From positions 1 through 34,149 of the forward strand of contig JASLKP010000017.1 of NCBI GenBank assembly GCA_030747485.1: a DNA stretch of 34,149 bases. The letters run 5' to 3'. A model generated the notes under the pieces. That model searched no databases. It worked only from the letters and a program-made list of their open reading frames with translations, and was not told the DNA's origin. Below, piece after piece: positions 9,783 through 18,914 of the stretch. The translations under genes were made by a program, and so were the position numbers. Source of the DNA: Candidatus Thalassarchaeaceae archaeon (GTDB lineage: Archaea > Thermoplasmatota > Poseidoniia > Poseidoniales > Thalassarchaeaceae). Position 1 is the stretch's first letter. Each line of letters opens with the position of its first letter.

Positions 9783-10811
9783 ATGATGACTACGAAGAAG
9801 AAGAACACAAAGACCGAGACTGTCCTCGAGGAAGGCGAGGAGGTGCTGATGATCGAGACTGAAGACGAAGCACCCGAACCAACAGTAGATGATTTACCAG
9901 GTGTTGGACCCGCAACTGCGGAGAAACTACGTGAAGCAGGATTCAATGAATTACTAGCGATAGCGGTGATGACTCCCAGTGCGTTAGCCGACGCTGCAGA
10001 ACTAGGTGAAGCTGTATCAGCGAAAATCATCTCAGGTGCGAAGAAACTAGCGAACATTGGTGGATTCGTATCCGGAAGCAGCCTCCTAGAACGCCGCCGT
10101 CAGGTATTGAAACTGACAAGCGGCACGACATCGATTGACGAATTATTAGGTGGCGGATTTGAGACACAATCAATTTGCGAAGTATACGGTGAGTTTGGTA
10201 GTGGTAAGACTCAGGTCGGACACCAACTTGCAGTGAATTGCCTTCTACCCAAAGAACAGGGTGGACTTGATGGTGAGGTATTCTACATCGATACAGAGGA
10301 TACCTTCCGTCCAGAGCGCATTGCACAAATGGCACGTGCAGTCGGTATTGAACCAGATGTTGCACTAGAACGCATTCACGTTGCTCGTGCATACAACAGC
10401 TCTCATCAAATGTTATTGGTTGACGAAATCCATCGCATGGCTAAGAACATCGATGTCAAAATGATTATTGTCGATTCACTCATTGCACATTTCCGCGCTG
10501 AATTCCTTGGACGTGGTATGCTTGCAGATCGTCAACAGAAGTTGAACCGTCACTTGAAGGAACTCAAGAAATTGGCTGATGTTAACAATGCCTTAGTCCT
10601 CGTGACAAATCAAGTCCAGGCAAATCCCGCATCCATGTGGGGTGATCCTAACAAGCCAGTCGGTGGCCATATTGTGGGTCACGCGAGTACCTTCCGTCTC
10701 TATCTACGGAAATCAAAGGGTGGTTCGCGTATTGCGCGCCTAGTGGACTCTCCGAACCTGCCTGAAGGCGAAGCGAAGTTCTTCGTCACATCAGAAGGAT
10801 TGACCGATTAA
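9783..10811 (+). CDS. radA: DNA repair and recombination protein RadA
   Basis: RadA, the archaeal RecA/Rad51-family recombinase, forms filaments on single-stranded DNA and drives strand exchange. At 342 residues it has the usual length. After an acidic N-terminus, residues 37-90 form the helix-hairpin-helix domain ([19 protein letters not shown]). The Walker A motif is G136-EFGSGKT-143, Walker B is MIIVDS, and the later QVQANP and GGHIVGHAS elements fit loop L2. The linker motif that docks neighbouring subunits is usually FxxA; here it reads F95-V-S-G98, a conservative change. It stands alone on the plus strand. Two adjacent ATGs (9783 and 9786) make the exact start uncertain by one residue. 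Confidence 0.95.
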   Translation: MMTTKKKNTKTETVLEEGEEVLMIETEDEAPEPTVDDLPGVGPATAEKLREAGFNELLAIAVMTPSALADAAELGEAVSAKIISGAKKLANIGGFVSGSSLLERRRQVLKLTSGTTSIDELLGGGFETQSICEVYGEFGSGKTQVGHQLAVNCLLPKEQGGLDGEVFYIDTEDTFRPERIAQMARAVGIEPDVALERIHVARAYNSSHQMLLVDEIHRMAKNIDVKMIIVDSLIAHFRAEFLGRGMLADRQQKLNRHLKELKKLADVNNALVLVTNQVQANPASMWGDPNKPVGGHIVGHASTFRLYLRKSKGGSRIARLVDSPNLPEGEAKFFVTSEGLTD

Positions 10812-10868
10812 TCACGAACTCTCGTGACCTTGGCGGCGTCAATGCCCCCCATCCCATTGCCGTCGCCA
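10812..10868. terminator. Hairpins after radA, between convergent genes
   Basis: Directly after the radA stop, TCACGA-ACTC-TCGTGA (10812-10827) forms a perfect 6-bp hairpin. A second, imperfect 14-base inverted repeat follows (10831-10844 with 10855-10868, two mismatches) around a C-rich loop. Radical T-tracts are absent. The position between two convergent genes suits 3' end formation, but function is unproven. Confidence 0.35.
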
Positions 10869-10878
10869 TTGGCCACAC

Positions 10879-12564
10879 TCATGCTGGAAGATGACTGAGC
10901 TCTTCTCTGACTGCATCGATGAGACCTTGAACAGTACTGCCTCCAAGGTTGAATTCCATTCCACCTGCTTCAAACAATGCAGGTAATGGACGAGACCCTC
11001 CTAGTTTCATTGCGTTGGCATAATTTGCCAATGCCATTTCGGGATTTTCTCTATATTGGAGCCACATTTGCAATGCACCCAGTTGAGCAATTCCATATTC
11101 GATGTAGTAGAATGGATATGAGAAAAGATGCAGTTGTTTTTGCCATCCTACCTTTCTCCAATCTTCAAAACCAGTCCAATCTAATATTGTACCAAAACGT
11201 TCGCCCAGTTCAAGCCATTTTGCTTGACGGTCTTCTCGACTGTGATTTGGATTGGTATACACCCAGTGTTGGAACGCATCAATAGTCGCAATCCATGCAA
11301 GGATCGACACAATTCCCTCTAAGTGTTCTCGAATGGCTCTATTCGCATCAATTTCTGAATAAAACTCATCCAGGAATGGGTGTGTGAGCAATTCCATAGA
11401 CATTGATGCAACTTCACAAAATTCTAGTGGCGCACTTCGATAGTCTACAAGTGGTAATTCATCTGCATAGATTGAATGAAATGCGTGTCCCGCCTCGTGT
11501 ACCATTGTCTCAAGGTCTCGTTGTAGACCTGTTGCATTCATGAAAATGAATGGTTTTCGACTATGGTCTCGTTGAAGTTGATATCCACCCGGCGCCTTTC
11601 CTTTCCGACTATCAAGATCAAGACTTGTTCCATCTCGAAGAGTGTCAAAAAATGCTCCTAGTTCTGGTGAGAGGCGATGGAACATACGACTGGTTCCAGC
11701 AACCATTTCTTCAACTTCTATGAATGGCCGCAGTGGTTCTCGACCATGGACGTCATGGCCTAAGTCCCACATTCGAAGTGATTCCAGTCCCAATGTTTCC
11801 TTTCTCTCTTCATCTACATCTCTCATCAATGGCACACATATTGCTTCAACTGCCTTGTGAAAATCGTCACAATCTGTAGGTGAGTAATCGAATCGATGCT
11901 TTGCATCAAAAATGTAGTCCCGAAAGTTTTCGTAGCCGGCATTTTGGGCCACTTGGTGACGTAATGCAATCATTTTCTCGTATATGTCGTCAATTTCATC
12001 AGCATCTTGGAACCTTCTGGTTCCGATGGTATTGTAGGCATTTTCTCTGATGTCACGATCATTGACCTGGAGAAATTTCCCCATTTGTTGCATTGTACGT
12101 TCTTCACCATCAAATTCAACCATCATCGAACCACAAATCTCATTGTATCTCTGTCCCAATTTTGTGAGTTCTGTTCCCAATGCAATATTTTCCTCACGGA
12201 ATAATTTGAGATCCATCCGCGTGTCTCGTAAAAGAACGTGATATTCTTCTTGATTCAATTGATCAGCAAATTCATTTTCTGCGAACTTTCTGTTTAGAAT
12301 ATCACCTATTTTGGCTAACTCAGGTTGTACATTTTCGACAAAGTCAAGGTAGGCTTGTTTGATTTCTTCATTTTCAGTATCACAGGTCATGTTCACGTAC
12401 AGCATTGAACCGGTTTCACTGACGTATGCATCGAATAGTCCCAACTCAATTAGCCAAGATTCCAATTCCTGCGCGGACTTGATTTCTTGATTGATAAAGT
12501 TCTGATAAATGGGTTCTAATTGCGACCAATCAGATGCATCGATGCTGCTGAAGTCTTCGCTCAT
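10879..12564 (-). CDS. M3-family oligoendopeptidase (PepF-like)
   Basis: This 561-residue zinc peptidase belongs to family M3. The catalytic motif HEAGHAFHS begins near residue 356, and the third ligand glutamate lies in the following EFCEVASMSMELL helix, the arrangement of oligoendopeptidase F. There is no signal peptide, so it should trim short peptides in the cytosol. The open frame extends ten residues upstream to a TTG; the ATG at 12564 is preferred because a TATA-like ATTATC is centred 25.5 bases upstream. It converges on radA and lies downstream of the zinc-ribbon miniprotein. Confidence 0.88.
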   Translation of the reverse strand: MSEDFSSIDASDWSQLEPIYQNFINQEIKSAQELESWLIELGLFDAYVSETGSMLYVNMTCDTENEEIKQAYLDFVENVQPELAKIGDILNRKFAENEFADQLNQEEYHVLLRDTRMDLKLFREENIALGTELTKLGQRYNEICGSMMVEFDGEERTMQQMGKFLQVNDRDIRENAYNTIGTRRFQDADEIDDIYEKMIALRHQVAQNAGYENFRDYIFDAKHRFDYSPTDCDDFHKAVEAICVPLMRDVDEERKETLGLESLRMWDLGHDVHGREPLRPFIEVEEMVAGTSRMFHRLSPELGAFFDTLRDGTSLDLDSRKGKAPGGYQLQRDHSRKPFIFMNATGLQRDLETMVHEAGHAFHSIYADELPLVDYRSAPLEFCEVASMSMELLTHPFLDEFYSEIDANRAIREHLEGIVSILAWIATIDAFQHWVYTNPNHSREDRQAKWLELGERFGTILDWTGFEDWRKVGWQKQLHLFSYPFYYIEYGIAQLGALQMWLQYRENPEMALANYANAMKLGGSRPLPALFEAGGMEFNLGGSTVQGLIDAVREELSHLPA

Positions 12565-12611
12565 CAAAGATGCCCGGGTATCGACGATTATCAAGGGTTA
12601 CGGATTCAATT

Positions 12612-12860
12612 TCAATTTCTACGAACTGACTTCGGACCGTTTGGAAGCCCATTTTCATCACGTGTAAACTTCTTGCAATGCCACACGTTGACTTCTTCTA
12701 CGACACGTGATTTAATTCCCTCTAAATCTGGATGATCAGGATTCACACGCTCCGTCCAACATCCCAGACAGATTCTGTCACCCTCAACATCAACGAAATT
12801 CATTGGTGTACAGTGAATGCTGCAAACAGTGCACTTGCGCCATGCATGGAACTTTGCCAT
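12612..12860 (-). CDS. Zinc-ribbon miniprotein, unknown function
   Basis: The 82-residue product contains CTVC and CLGC pairs separated by about 17 residues, with an additional HC between them, so a single zinc ribbon is likely at about residues 10-35. The rest is polar, with a Val-Glu-Glu-Val-Asn-Val-Trp segment and a basic end. The open frame runs 13 residues further to a TTG, but ATG 12860 is favoured: a perfect palindrome abuts it and a CTTATG box lies 25.5 bases upstream. No family is recognised; a nucleic-acid-binding role is only a guess. Confidence 0.6.
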   Translation of the reverse strand: MAKFHAWRKCTVCSIHCTPMNFVDVEGDRICLGCWTERVNPDHPDLEGIKSRVVEEVNVWHCKKFTRDENGLPNGPKSVRRN

Positions 12861-12876
12861 GTACTCTGCTGAGTAC
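12861..12876. repeat. Palindrome abutting the start codon of the zinc-ribbon gene
   Basis: On the minus strand, GTACTC-AGCA-GAGTAC ends at the base before the ATG. The stem is six perfect pairs with a four-base loop. A TATA-like CTTATG (12883-12888 on the minus strand) is centred 25.5 bases before the start codon, so the palindrome fills the space between promoter and start. Confidence 0.5.
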
Positions 12877-12921
12877 GACAGACATAAGGGGTTTTGCAAA
12901 CAACTTCATCCAAATGAACAG

Positions 12922-13512
12922 TCATGATAGGTCTGCTAGGGCAATATGTGATAATGCCGCTCTCTCGATTGCTGAATAATCATCGTGCTCTTCGTTGTGC
13001 CCTAGTTCAAGATGCAGTCGTTCAATCGTTACTGAATTTGAAATTGGTCTATGAGTCAGAAGTTTAGCATCTAAGACTCGCATGAGACGATCTGCTTCTT
13101 TATCCAATGCGACTAAGTCTAATTCTGGCCACTCAACCTCAATAATTTCTGTAGTCCAGAACTCTGGGAGGTAAACCAGCCATGCTTCATTGTCACCATT
13201 TGCGACACCCGCTCGTTCAAATCCAATCCGTATTTGATGAGTACCAGCGATTAATCGAATGAATTCTGCATCTAAACCGTGGCTACGCATAGTATCATGT
13301 GATTTTCTTGCACCCACACCAGCCCATGCGGTCCAGAGTTGTTTTTCGCTGATTGCAGCATGACGGCCAAGTAGCAACCATCGATCATTTTCCCTCCATT
13401 CTAACAGGGTTTGTGCAAGTGTGCTAACATCCTCAACAGGTGATGACATCGAAAGCCCCCAACAAGGGAAATGCATGGTATTCACAAACATCGGTGGAAG
13501 CCTCTCCCTCAT
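12922..13512 (-). CDS. KEOPS complex subunit Cgi121-like
   Basis: The protein matches the Cgi121/TPRKB family: an early strand, a helix (VSTLAQTLLEWR), the segment GRHAAISEKQLWTAWAGVGA, and the block AEFIRLIAGTHQIRIGFERA, which corresponds to the family's conserved GTxQI element. Cgi121 binds the kinase Bud32 in the KEOPS complex and helps deliver tRNA for t6A modification. The frame of 196 residues allows starts at 13512, 13491 or 13476; the core fits all three. A GGGAGAGG lies before the second. It begins 12 bases after the Hel308 stop on the same strand, so the two are probably cotranscribed. Weak sequence conservation in this family limits confidence. Confidence 0.7.
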   Translation of the reverse strand: MRERLPPMFVNTMHFPCWGLSMSSPVEDVSTLAQTLLEWRENDRWLLLGRHAAISEKQLWTAWAGVGARKSHDTMRSHGLDAEFIRLIAGTHQIRIGFERAGVANGDNEAWLVYLPEFWTTEIIEVEWPELDLVALDKEADRLMRVLDAKLLTHRPISNSVTIERLHLELGHNEEHDDYSAIERAALSHIALADLS

Positions 13513-13524
13513 GAATGGGTCGCT

Positions 13525-16095
13525 TCATCTACGTGCTCGCAATGCTCGATCTGCTGCATCCATGATGGTGCGAACTAGATGTGGGCTCCAACCTCTTTCA
13601 TCAGCAAGTTTCTGTTGTGATTTCTTCTTCATTTGGCACAATTCCATCGGTGTTCTGAAGCCATGATTCGCTAATGTACGTGCACGAACTCTCCCCACTC
13701 CTCGAATGGCAATTAGTGCCAATAAGTCCTCTTTACAGCCATTTAGTACTCGCTTACGTGTTATTTCAATACATTCGATTAAATCGGCTTCCGCCTCGAC
13801 TAATAGTTCGTTTAACCCGTCATCGTGAAGACTGATTTCCCTCGCCGCATTGAGCAACCAAGTCGCATGATCAACTCGAATACGGAGATCACCTGGTGCG
13901 ACACCCAGCGTCGACTCAATTTCACGCATTGATTCTTCTAACATCCAACTTTCCAACGTCCAAGCACTCTTGGCAATTGCATTCACCTCTTGTGGGAATC
14001 CTAAGGCGTTGATTTCAGAAGGTTCCAAAAGTATCTGATCAGCCATCATGTCTATTTTTTTATCAATCAATTCATTTTGATTTCCACGGGGCCACAGGGG
14101 GGGAAAATCTGGTGTACTTACGACAAGATGTAGGAGCGCCCAAGGTGAAATTGAACGGTCCTCAATGATTCTGCAAATCACTTGGCGCGCTCTTCGTAAT
14201 CCATCTCTCAGAATCAGACCTGATAATGGGTCTAGATAGAGTCGACTCACACGTTCTCCAAATGGCGTGGCAACGTATGTCATCGCTGGAGAATCTGGAA
14301 TGGAAATTTCTGGTTGTGAGGCCGCGAATGCTCCAGCACTTTGGAATCCAACAATTGCTGGACGTTTGGGCCTCTTTGGAGGTGGTTTTTCTTGTAATTC
14401 ATCTAGTAATCCAACGCCCTCGTGCATACTAGCACTCTCTGCCCAAGCTGGCATTTCATCATCCCAATCTTCTGGAACTCCCTCATTTCCCTCTGATTCT
14501 GTCGCTTTGATTTTCTCAACCAATGCATCATCTTCTCCTAATTTTTCAACGAATCCATGTGTGGATAACCAACCAATTATTTCGTCAATTCTACCTTGTA
14601 GTGTATCATTTGGAATCGAGGTTGCTAAGAACGTCTTTTGGAAGAATTTCCCTAATGAATCTCGATTTTTTTGTCCACCAGTTGCGATTGCTGCTAGTAC
14701 ATGCACACGCAACGCAGGGTCTGCAGATAACTTTGAAACAACATCTTCGGTTGCTTCTTCAAAATATCGTTGCGACATTTCATCTGCATGTTCTGCGTTG
14801 CGCGTCATCAACCATGCATCTCCAATCAGATCGAAGCGTGGCCGACCTGCACGCCCGAGCATCTGATGGATTTCCATGCGTGGAAGCAATCGACTGAATC
14901 CGTCAGCCCATCGTGTGAGGTCACGAACAATGACGCGTCTTGCAGGTAAATTCACTCCAGCAGCTAGTGTTGGTGTGGCACAAATAGCAAACAATTTCTT
15001 GTTTCGAAATGCATTTTCTATGACTCGGCGTTGTGCAGAAGTCAATCCTGCATGATGGAAGGCAATTCCACTTTGAATTGATTCCACCAATCGATCAGAC
15101 ATCATTGTACTCTCTTCACTAGAATTTACTTGTTCAGCAATCTCAGATAATTCGGATAAACGCCCAGTCGTGTCAAATCCATCAGGTTCTTCATCTGGAT
15201 TTTTTCCCCATTGAATCATTCGTTTTCTCATCCAAGTAGCCAATCGAGTTGCACTGCTTTCGGCATTTCGACGAGTCCCACGAAACAGTAACATTTGCCC
15301 ACCTTCTTGGATGGTTGAATAGAGTATATTGCAGACATCATCCCCTACATCTTCAAGTTCAAATGGAGGGGGAAGCGTACGTTGGTTTTCCTCTGGCCCG
15401 ACCTGTTTGCGTGGCTCAATGAGATTCTCACAATATGTGGCATAGCGCAATGTTACTGGACGCCACTGGGATTGAATCAATTCTGCATCCAACCAATTCG
15501 CTAATTCTTGAGCGTTGCCAATTGTTGCAGATAATGCTAGAATTTGTGCATTGGGAATCTCCAACCGTATTCGAGCCAAATTAATCTCCATTGTGGGCCC
15601 TCTACTCCCATCATGGATGAGATGAATTTCATCAGCAACAACAATACTCACTTTCTTCAACAAATCTTGGCGATTTCGTAGCAGTGAATCGAATTTTTCG
15701 CTGGTGGCAACGACAATGTCGGCCTCATCGATGGAGACGGTTTCACCGGCGCGGTCACCGACTGCCATTCCGATTTTCAAGCCCAAGAGTTCACCTGCTT
15801 GGCGCAATTCCTCAACCTTCTCTGATGCGAGAGCCTTCAATGGAACAAGATAGAATGCCTGACTACCTGGTGAATCAACGAGCAATCGTTGAAACATTGC
15901 CAAGTACGCCACGAGTGATTTCCCACTAGCGGTAGGGATGGCCAATAACACGTTACGGCCGGACAATGCTGCAGGCATTGCTTGGGCTTGAGGTGGGTGC
16001 AATGTTTCGATGCCCCAAGTCTCTGTGAGTAGTGTAGAAACTCCATCTGGGAGGTCAAGGTCGACGACTCCAGACGGCGGCACATCGTCGCTCAT
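13525..16095 (-). CDS. Hel308-type superfamily 2 DNA helicase
   Basis: Hel308 unwinds DNA 3' to 5' and acts at stalled replication forks. Motifs seen, in order, are a Q-motif region (LHPPQAQAM), motif I PTASGKSL, motif II ADEIHLI, motif III LSATIGN, the second RecA domain with FHHAGLTSAQR and GVNLPARRVIV, and motif VI QMLGRAGRPRFD. The C-terminal helix-hairpin-helix contains IRGVGRVRARTLANHGF, matching the Hel308 lock region. At 856 residues it exceeds the usual 700 or so; extra sequence includes an acidic then Pro/Lys-rich insert (around WDDEMPAWAESA to KPPPKRPKRP) before the last domains. The frame continues upstream to a GTG at 16116; the ATG is preferred only slightly. Confidence 0.92.
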   Translation of the reverse strand: MSDDVPPSGVVDLDLPDGVSTLLTETWGIETLHPPQAQAMPAALSGRNVLLAIPTASGKSLVAYLAMFQRLLVDSPGSQAFYLVPLKALASEKVEELRQAGELLGLKIGMAVGDRAGETVSIDEADIVVATSEKFDSLLRNRQDLLKKVSIVVADEIHLIHDGSRGPTMEINLARIRLEIPNAQILALSATIGNAQELANWLDAELIQSQWRPVTLRYATYCENLIEPRKQVGPEENQRTLPPPFELEDVGDDVCNILYSTIQEGGQMLLFRGTRRNAESSATRLATWMRKRMIQWGKNPDEEPDGFDTTGRLSELSEIAEQVNSSEESTMMSDRLVESIQSGIAFHHAGLTSAQRRVIENAFRNKKLFAICATPTLAAGVNLPARRVIVRDLTRWADGFSRLLPRMEIHQMLGRAGRPRFDLIGDAWLMTRNAEHADEMSQRYFEEATEDVVSKLSADPALRVHVLAAIATGGQKNRDSLGKFFQKTFLATSIPNDTLQGRIDEIIGWLSTHGFVEKLGEDDALVEKIKATESEGNEGVPEDWDDEMPAWAESASMHEGVGLLDELQEKPPPKRPKRPAIVGFQSAGAFAASQPEISIPDSPAMTYVATPFGERVSRLYLDPLSGLILRDGLRRARQVICRIIEDRSISPWALLHLVVSTPDFPPLWPRGNQNELIDKKIDMMADQILLEPSEINALGFPQEVNAIAKSAWTLESWMLEESMREIESTLGVAPGDLRIRVDHATWLLNAAREISLHDDGLNELLVEAEADLIECIEITRKRVLNGCKEDLLALIAIRGVGRVRARTLANHGFRTPMELCQMKKKSQQKLADERGWSPHLVRTIMDAADRALRARR

Positions 16096-16183
16096 GTCTT
16101 CAGGACCACAGTTCACCGCCCAAAAGGATAGGGGTGGGCTTTCGCGGATAGTGTAAAGTGCTCTCGCAATTCATGGGCACTTG

Positions 16184-16894
16184 ATGGCGAGGGATGCGGG
16201 TATCGACGAGGAGGTTGCTTCCCGCCTGTCAATGTTCGATGATGAACCTGACATCAATGACTGGTTTGAGGTTGTTTTTGGTGCCGCAATGGTGACAATG
16301 GGTCTACACCAACTGTTCAACCCTGGTGGGTTGTTTGATGTTGCCGTAATGCAATGGTTGGGTGCCGCAGTTGCCTCTTTGGGTCTTATTTTATTGGGTC
16401 ATGGAATTAAGGACATGCTCCTCAAAGAGGTCCGATCATCAATTGTTCGACTTGAATTGGGCGATAAGGGAAGCATGATTGATTACGGATTAATTCGAGA
16501 TGTTCTCCTTCACCCCGATCAATATCAGCAATTGCTCTACGATGCCTACGAGATGGCTTATTCAGATGGAATTCTAACGGATGAAGAGTTAACCGAACTC
16601 AGTGCCATTGCTCGAGTCCTACAAGTGCCAGAACGCACCGCTGCCCGAATGGCCACTCGTGCCGCGATTCAATCAGCCTTGGCTGATGATCATGTGAGTG
16701 AGGCAGAACTTGACCTCATTGTAGGGGCAGCACGCCCTCTTGGTCTATCTGAGGAAGAACTTGAGAGAATTGTGGATGCACTTAGAGACCATCACTTGGA
16801 TGATGAAGAACGTAAGATGTTAGATACCCTCCTAGGTCAGATTCCTAAAGAAGAGGGTCCATACGAAGATTATGATGTGAATGAAGAGGAATGA
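16184..16894 (+). CDS. Membrane-anchored TerB-like protein
   Basis: The 236-residue product has two membrane helices (about residues 27-43 and 53-73) followed by a cytosolic all-helical region (about 110-220) of the TerB/DUF533 type. The characteristic acidic turn is AYSDGILTDEEL at about 125-136, with a related second repeat at DDHVSEAELDLIVGAARPLG. TerB-like domains bind metal ions or act as stress-linked adaptors; no tellurite operon is nearby, so no specific function is claimed. The C-terminus is strongly acidic. ATG 16184 follows a TTG in frame; the six-base arms AAGTGC and GCACTT (16156-16182) flank the sequence just before it. Confidence 0.7.
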   Translation: MARDAGIDEEVASRLSMFDDEPDINDWFEVVFGAAMVTMGLHQLFNPGGLFDVAVMQWLGAAVASLGLILLGHGIKDMLLKEVRSSIVRLELGDKGSMIDYGLIRDVLLHPDQYQQLLYDAYEMAYSDGILTDEELTELSAIARVLQVPERTAARMATRAAIQSALADDHVSEAELDLIVGAARPLGLSEEELERIVDALRDHHLDDEERKMLDTLLGQIPKEEGPYEDYDVNEEE

Positions 16895-16898
16895 ATTT

Positions 16899-18890
16899 TC
16901 ACAACATTTCCTCAGCAAGTGACTTAGCCTCATCACGTCGTATTTTCTCAACATATGCAGATAGTGAGAGCACGACGAAACCTAGCATAGCGACCCAGAA
17001 ATCGTATGGAATGAGTCCGTTTGACGTTTCAATTCCTCCTGGCGTGATGAGATCGTTAACGTAAATCTCTGAGGGCCTAACAGAGAGTTCCATTGCATCA
17101 ATTCCACAATCACAAAATGATACCGACAGAAGTTCTGGTCGCACCGCTTCAGAAATTTTCTTCCAGTCATCCGAAGTGATGGAATCGGGTCTAGTCGTCC
17201 ATGCAGGTGCACTATTGGACCCCATGCCTGGTGCACTTGTCATCGTCCAATCGATGTGGGCAATTTCTCCACTTGGTTGATTCTCAACCACCAATAGTGC
17301 TTCTAACATGAGTAAATCAAGTGATAGTAATCGTCCTGCTCGTAGAATGAATTTTACTTGATTTTCTGCGGTTATTTCCCCCTCATTTAATTTTGAGAAA
17401 ATCAGTCGATCCAAATCAATTTCTTGCAATTCTTCTGTGTGGATTTGCCAGCGCCCATCACCCAATGGGTGGGATGATTCTATGGTGAGCATCATCTGTA
17501 GATTTTCTCCATTTGAAACACCTAAAAATCCACCATACCAAAGTGGTCCATATTCACTATCATCTCCCATGAGAATGCCCTGATAGATTCGATTAATTCG
17601 TTGTTTGAGAACATCATCAAAAGAAACTTCACCAGGATTTGGTGTTTCATTGGAAATTGATACTGCTGGTGAAATAATGCCTCCAAGGATCAACAGTATA
17701 ATCGAAATCGGTAGTAGGAAACGGGGCAGCCATTGTGATGATAGTGGGAGAATATATCCTGATAATGCAATGATGATTCCAGTTGCAGCGAAAATCATCG
17801 TCATCATTCCAGCACCTTTTGGGGAACTTGCTTCACCAATACGACCTGCATGTGAGATCCCCCCATTCCAGACCGCTTCACCCTCAAATTCCTCGGGGGT
17901 GGTACTTCCAATTCCAGTCAATGATTCTCGCCCGGAGAATTGGTAAGATTGGTATCGGTTTTGTTCACCGAACCAACAGATTGTATGCATCCCTGCCTTT
18001 GGTTCACCCCATCGAATTTCATTGACAACAATGTCTCCCTCATACATGGTTCGAACTTCGGGTTTGCTTTCAGAACGATCTTCATCATCCCATAAATCCG
18101 GAATTGCATGATTTTGTTCAACTTCAATGGGAGCAGTATCCCATTCAATGGATACAGTAAGTGCACTAACATCTTCATTGACGTTGAATCGATAACAATC
18201 AACGTCATCTCCCATGAGGCCACCTTGTGTTTGTTCTCCGATGAGATTGATATTGCGTGGTTGGGAGAAACTGGTGGGCTCGTCAATATTGGCAACATCA
18301 GAATCAATACTCCATTCGATGGGCAATTCAAACCATGAATTTCCATTCAGATACAATTCCCAAGTCACAGGTTGATTGATTTCAAAAGAAATCCTGAGAA
18401 TAACCTCTTCACTTGGTTTTAGAATCCTACCCTGACTCAATTCTAATTCAACATTTTCCAGCCGATATGTGCTAGCTTGTTGGCCCGGTTGAAATTCTGG
18501 TGCAGACATAGTCCATTCATTGACAGATGGACCTAGAATCAATTCGGCTTGTATATCGGGTCTTGATGTCCCCATGCTATCTTCTTGTATTCTCAAATCA
18601 ATTTCGAGTATATTCAGTTCGATGGGTATCAGACTGACACTAACTTGATCTGGGCGCATTGAAAATTCTAGAGACACTGTGACAGGAGAAAGAATCGTGG
18701 CTCCCCGTTCTTCACCGGAAATCATCGTATCTCCAGCGGCAATTTGAGAGAGTGAACAGTCATCCTGTCCACTACATGCGAGATACAAACTCTGATCCAG
18801 AGTCGACAAATCAGCTCTGACATGAGGAATGATTGATACCAAAAATAGTGACAAAAGAAGTGCAGAAATCGCCTTCTTATTGTGATTCAT
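16899..18890 (-). CDS. Large exported membrane-anchored protein, unknown function
   Basis: The protein has 663 residues. A signal peptide is clear (MNHNKKAISALLLSLFLVSI, cleavage near VRA at 26). The first half is beta-rich, with a segment (GDDVDCYRFNVNEDVSALTV) resembling pre-peptidase C-terminal type domains. Two hydrophobic helices lie at about residues 360-405, and another is near the C-terminus (FWVAMLGFVVLSLSAYVEKI) before a charged tail. The lumenal cysteines occur in pairs (CSGQDDC near the N-terminus, CDCG near the C-terminus). I recognise no catalytic domain. It shares a four-base gap between stops with the TerB-like gene, and its start codon is the last three bases of a palindrome. 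Confidence 0.75.
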   Translation of the reverse strand: MNHNKKAISALLLSLFLVSIIPHVRADLSTLDQSLYLACSGQDDCSLSQIAAGDTMISGEERGATILSPVTVSLEFSMRPDQVSVSLIPIELNILEIDLRIQEDSMGTSRPDIQAELILGPSVNEWTMSAPEFQPGQQASTYRLENVELELSQGRILKPSEEVILRISFEINQPVTWELYLNGNSWFELPIEWSIDSDVANIDEPTSFSQPRNINLIGEQTQGGLMGDDVDCYRFNVNEDVSALTVSIEWDTAPIEVEQNHAIPDLWDDEDRSESKPEVRTMYEGDIVVNEIRWGEPKAGMHTICWFGEQNRYQSYQFSGRESLTGIGSTTPEEFEGEAVWNGGISHAGRIGEASSPKGAGMMTMIFAATGIIIALSGYILPLSSQWLPRFLLPISIILLILGGIISPAVSISNETPNPGEVSFDDVLKQRINRIYQGILMGDDSEYGPLWYGGFLGVSNGENLQMMLTIESSHPLGDGRWQIHTEELQEIDLDRLIFSKLNEGEITAENQVKFILRAGRLLSLDLLMLEALLVVENQPSGEIAHIDWTMTSAPGMGSNSAPAWTTRPDSITSDDWKKISEAVRPELLSVSFCDCGIDAMELSVRPSEIYVNDLITPGGIETSNGLIPYDFWVAMLGFVVLSLSAYVEKIRRDEAKSLAEEML

Positions 18891-18904
18891 GCCCTTCGGG
18901 CATG
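18888..18904. repeat. Palindrome ending in the start codon of the 18890 gene
   Basis: CATGCCC-TTC-GGGCATG is a perfect 7-bp inverted repeat with a 3-base loop. Read on the minus strand its last three bases are the ATG of the exported-protein gene. A CATAAG box (18914-18919) is centred 26.5 bases before that ATG on the minus strand. Confidence 0.6.
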
Positions 18905-18914
18905 CCGTTCAGGC

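Noticed and set aside
14267..14866. 199-residue plus-strand frame inside hel308
   Set aside because: It overlaps a conserved helicase coding region, is Ser/Pro-rich and has no recognisable domain.
18888..18904. CUUCGG tetraloop terminator
   Set aside because: The perfect pairing leaves TTC as a three-base loop, no T-tract follows, and the structure includes a start codon, so an intrinsic terminator is not supported.
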